NCBI GenBank assembly: GCA_018136815.1
Contig: CM030931.1
Coordinates: forward strand, 2,087,398 to 2,151,397
Direction: 5' to 3'
Length of the DNA: 64,000 bases
Source: Isochrysis galbana
Lineage: Eukaryota; Haptophyta; Isochrysidales; Isochrysidaceae
The notes below the pieces were generated by a model. It had not been told where the DNA came from, searched no databases, and worked only from the letters and a program-made list of their open reading frames with translations. Below are positions 62,267-64,000 of the stretch, one piece after another; positions within the stretch are counted from its first letter, which is position 1; every line of letters starts with the position of its first letter. The translations under genes and the position numbers were made by a program.

Positions 62267-62500
62267 CCTCTCCCTCCCTCTCTCTCTCCGTTTTGCTCTC
62301 TCGCCCACATACAAGAAGAACAAGCCGTGCAGAGGGGAAGCGTTGTGATGAGTGAAGGACAGGTGGAAGAGAGCGGAGGGGACTCTCATCAGGTGGTAGT
62401 GTGTGTGTACCAAAGGAGAGAGGGAGGAAGCGGGAAAACAGGGGGGGAGAGGGAGAGAGAGAGAGGGAGAGAGAGTGTGTGTGTGAGAGAGACCAAGGCG
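61920..62500. repeat. GA and CT microsatellites
   Basis: GA-rich 61920-61970 on plus, then an uninterrupted CT run of about 50 bp near 62212-62263, and GA again near 62440-62490. It begins 25 bp upstream of the minus gene's ATG at 61895. Six-frame ORFs here are Ser/Leu or Arg/Glu artefacts. Confidence 0.9.
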
Positions 62501-62599
62501 GGGGGCGCAACCCTCCCCTCCTTTGGGGTGATTGGAGTTAGTTACACAAGAATCCCTCGCTCTCTCTCTCTACGGGATCGAATCTCATCAGGCGCACTT

Positions 62600-62900
62600 T
62601 GCTGCACGCGCCCCACCTCTCTCTCTCTCTCCCTCCCCCTCCCTCTCTCTCTCCTTCCCTCTCTCTCTCTCACCCTCTCTTCCACCATGGCTGCTCCCCC
62701 TCTGCGACGCTGGCTTCTCGGGACCCCCCCCCCCCCCCCCCCGCCCCCCCGCCCCTTTTCCCGCCCCCCCCCCCCCCCCCCCGCCCCCCCCCCCCCCCCC
62801 CGGGCCCCTTTCCCCGCACCAGTGCGGCACCGGAGCCCCACCGACCCCCCCCCCCCCCCCCCCCCCTCCCCCCCCCCCCCCTCCCCCCCACCCCCACCCA
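62600..62900. repeat. CT microsatellite and stacked C homopolymers
   Basis: CT repeats at 62618-62675, then C-runs interrupted by single bases from 62723 to 62885. All frames give poly-Pro or poly-Gly. Assembly accuracy is doubtful here. Confidence 0.9.
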
Positions 62901-63114
62901 CACACGAGGGGCCGGCCGATCGCGCTTCTCCCGAACACAACAAATAATAAATGAGGGATGAGGGCGTGAACTGGCACTGCCGATCAGGATGGGGGGGGTG
63001 TTCGAGCTTTCTTGTCTGTGCTGGTTTACTCCTAGTGGCGGAGGTCCAAAGCCCTCATCGGCAATGCAGCCCCCCCTTCCTTGTTTGTTCCTTGGGGCGG
63101 CCAACAGCTATTTA

Positions 63115-63310
63115 ACTTCTAAGGCCTAAGCGTGAAAATTGACCAAGTCGAGCAGATGTCAAGATTGAGGATTCATCACGAGATTTTTGGATATGCTGAC
63201 CGGATGACCGGATAGGAGATTAGAGGAACCAACACGTATCCGGTGCCCTTTCTTTAATTTCTTTGGGGCCCAGACCCCCACGGTCCATGGTCCACGGTAG
63301 CCCCCACAGC
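63115..63310. repeat. Dispersed repeat family E, copy 2
   Basis: Matches 12815-12955 in order, with short insertions such as a duplicated GACCGGAT and extra CCACGGTCCATGGT. No coding remnant follows on its right side, unlike copy 1. Confidence 0.75.
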
Positions 63311-63837
63311 GATGCATAGCAAAAAACCGCGAAAACAGGCCACAAACCACAAATCACTCTCGCGGAGGGCCGACGTCCGACGCGAGCGCGGGCGAGCGGC
63401 GGGCCGCTAATCGACGCGTCCCCGGTGCAGCGCGCCTCAGCCAGGCACAACCATGCGCATGCGCACGGGCTGCCGGGCGCGCCTCCTACTGCCTCCCATG
63501 CCCATGCCCACCGCCGCCTCGTCGGCGCCCGCCGCCTCGACCCAACGAGCATCTCTATCGAGCCGACATCCAGAATTGAGAATTGTGCTAGCCGCTAATG
63601 TGCTAATGTGCAATTTGTAGTCGTATTGAATAGTACTAGTATTAGCAATAGGGGTCGTCAATGGGGAGAGACGTCTGGTGCCCTCCTCATCGCTCATCGG
63701 TCAGAGCCCACAATGGCCACGCACCGGTTGAGTCGCCTCGCCTCGCAACCCCCCCCCCCCCTCCCCCCTCCCCCCTCTCCCCTCTCCCCCCCTCTCCGTG
63801 TCCTCTTCATTCAGCCCAGATCAGACCACGGCTAGAT
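63311..63837. other. Intergenic
   Basis: GC-rich with a C-run near 63749-63800. No gene recognised. Confidence 0.4.
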
Positions 63838-64000
63838 GGGAAATACGGTGCTGGGGCCTGCAAATACAACCAAATACATATGTATTCGGCCTCCGGCCAA
63901 ATATATTTCAAATACATTCGAGGCCTACAACCCAGGACGCGCTTCAAAGACAAATACAGCCAAATACATGTATATTTGGTCTCTGGCAAAAATGGTAAAC
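63838..64000 (-). repeat. Dispersed repeat family C, copy 2 (inverted, runs off the window)
   Basis: Reverse-complement match to 17172-17312: TGGGAAATACGGTGCTGGG, GCAAATACA, CAAATACATATGTATTC, TACAACCCAGGACGCGCTTC. It continues to the window edge, so the full length is unknown. Confidence 0.75.

Noticed and set aside
62015-62947. A 310-residue plus frame
   Set aside because: Translated microsatellite and poly-C, giving Ser/Leu and Pro runs only.
1-64000. tRNA, rRNA and CRISPR search by eye
   Set aside because: No cloverleaf-like segment with a convincing T-arm, no rRNA core sequence and no regularly spaced direct repeats were found.

Overview
The window reads as nuclear DNA of a GC-rich, intron-bearing unicellular alga, most probably a haptophyte. 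That is an inference from several signs. Secreted proteins carry S-P-P-P linkers. The protein at 28574-31030 has a C..C..CGG..C..RPGG...CC cysteine module that I associate with haptophyte proteomes. The membrane protein at 9731-12427 belongs to a matrixin-like family with similar members in haptophytes. A plastid-type protein (4966-5643) starts with a signal-plus-transit leader, as expected for a secondary plastid. Pelagophyte or dinoflagellate origin is not excluded. No rRNA, tRNA or CRISPR array was recognised.

Layout. 0.5-3.7 kb: a spliced, transposase-like gene (minus). 5-5.6 kb: an SRPBCC lipid-binding-type protein. 6.8-9.4 kb: a nest of dispersed repeats and one LTR junction. 9.7-12.4 kb: a matrixin-like, EF-hand membrane protein whose metal-binding residues are gone. 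12.8-13.8 kb: a LINE-like remnant. 13.9-15.4 kb: a three-exon urea transporter. 15.5-17.3 kb: more repeats and a second LTR junction. 18.2-20.3 kb: a Polycomb RING protein (PCGF type) with a duplicated N-terminal module. 22-27.4 kb: two low-complexity or coiled-coil proteins of unknown role. 28.6-31 kb: a type I surface protein with fibronectin III repeats. 32.4-36.2 kb: a transposase-like remnant, a small LRR-like ORF, an RsmE rRNA methyltransferase and a small two-exon protein. 38.1-40.4 kb: a divergent pair, a coiled-coil protein and the first part of a longin-like protein cut by a 100-N assembly gap. 40.5-51.8 kb: a Ty3/gypsy chromovirus. 53.3-59.5 kb: an eleven-exon ABCC transporter. 61.2-61.9 kb: a two-exon TPR-like secretory protein. 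The rest is microsatellite, homopolymer and dispersed-repeat DNA.

The most striking item is in the chromovirus. Between gag and protease it carries a domain that looks like the small phage DNA methyltransferases (motifs S-G-V-V, C-D-L-x-P-S-E, H-P-P-C-T-Y-L, E-N-P, Q-P-W-x-x-G). Eukaryotic-type cytosine methyltransferases have been described in LTR retrotransposons of other algae; a phage-type enzyme in this position is, as far as I know, not a standard arrangement.

The host genes do not form one pathway. Shared patterns are divergent gene pairs, one-sided purine or pyrimidine tracts just upstream of several start codons, and introns that very often sit between ..AG and GT.. on both sides. 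At least six families of short dispersed repeats recur across the window in both orientations.
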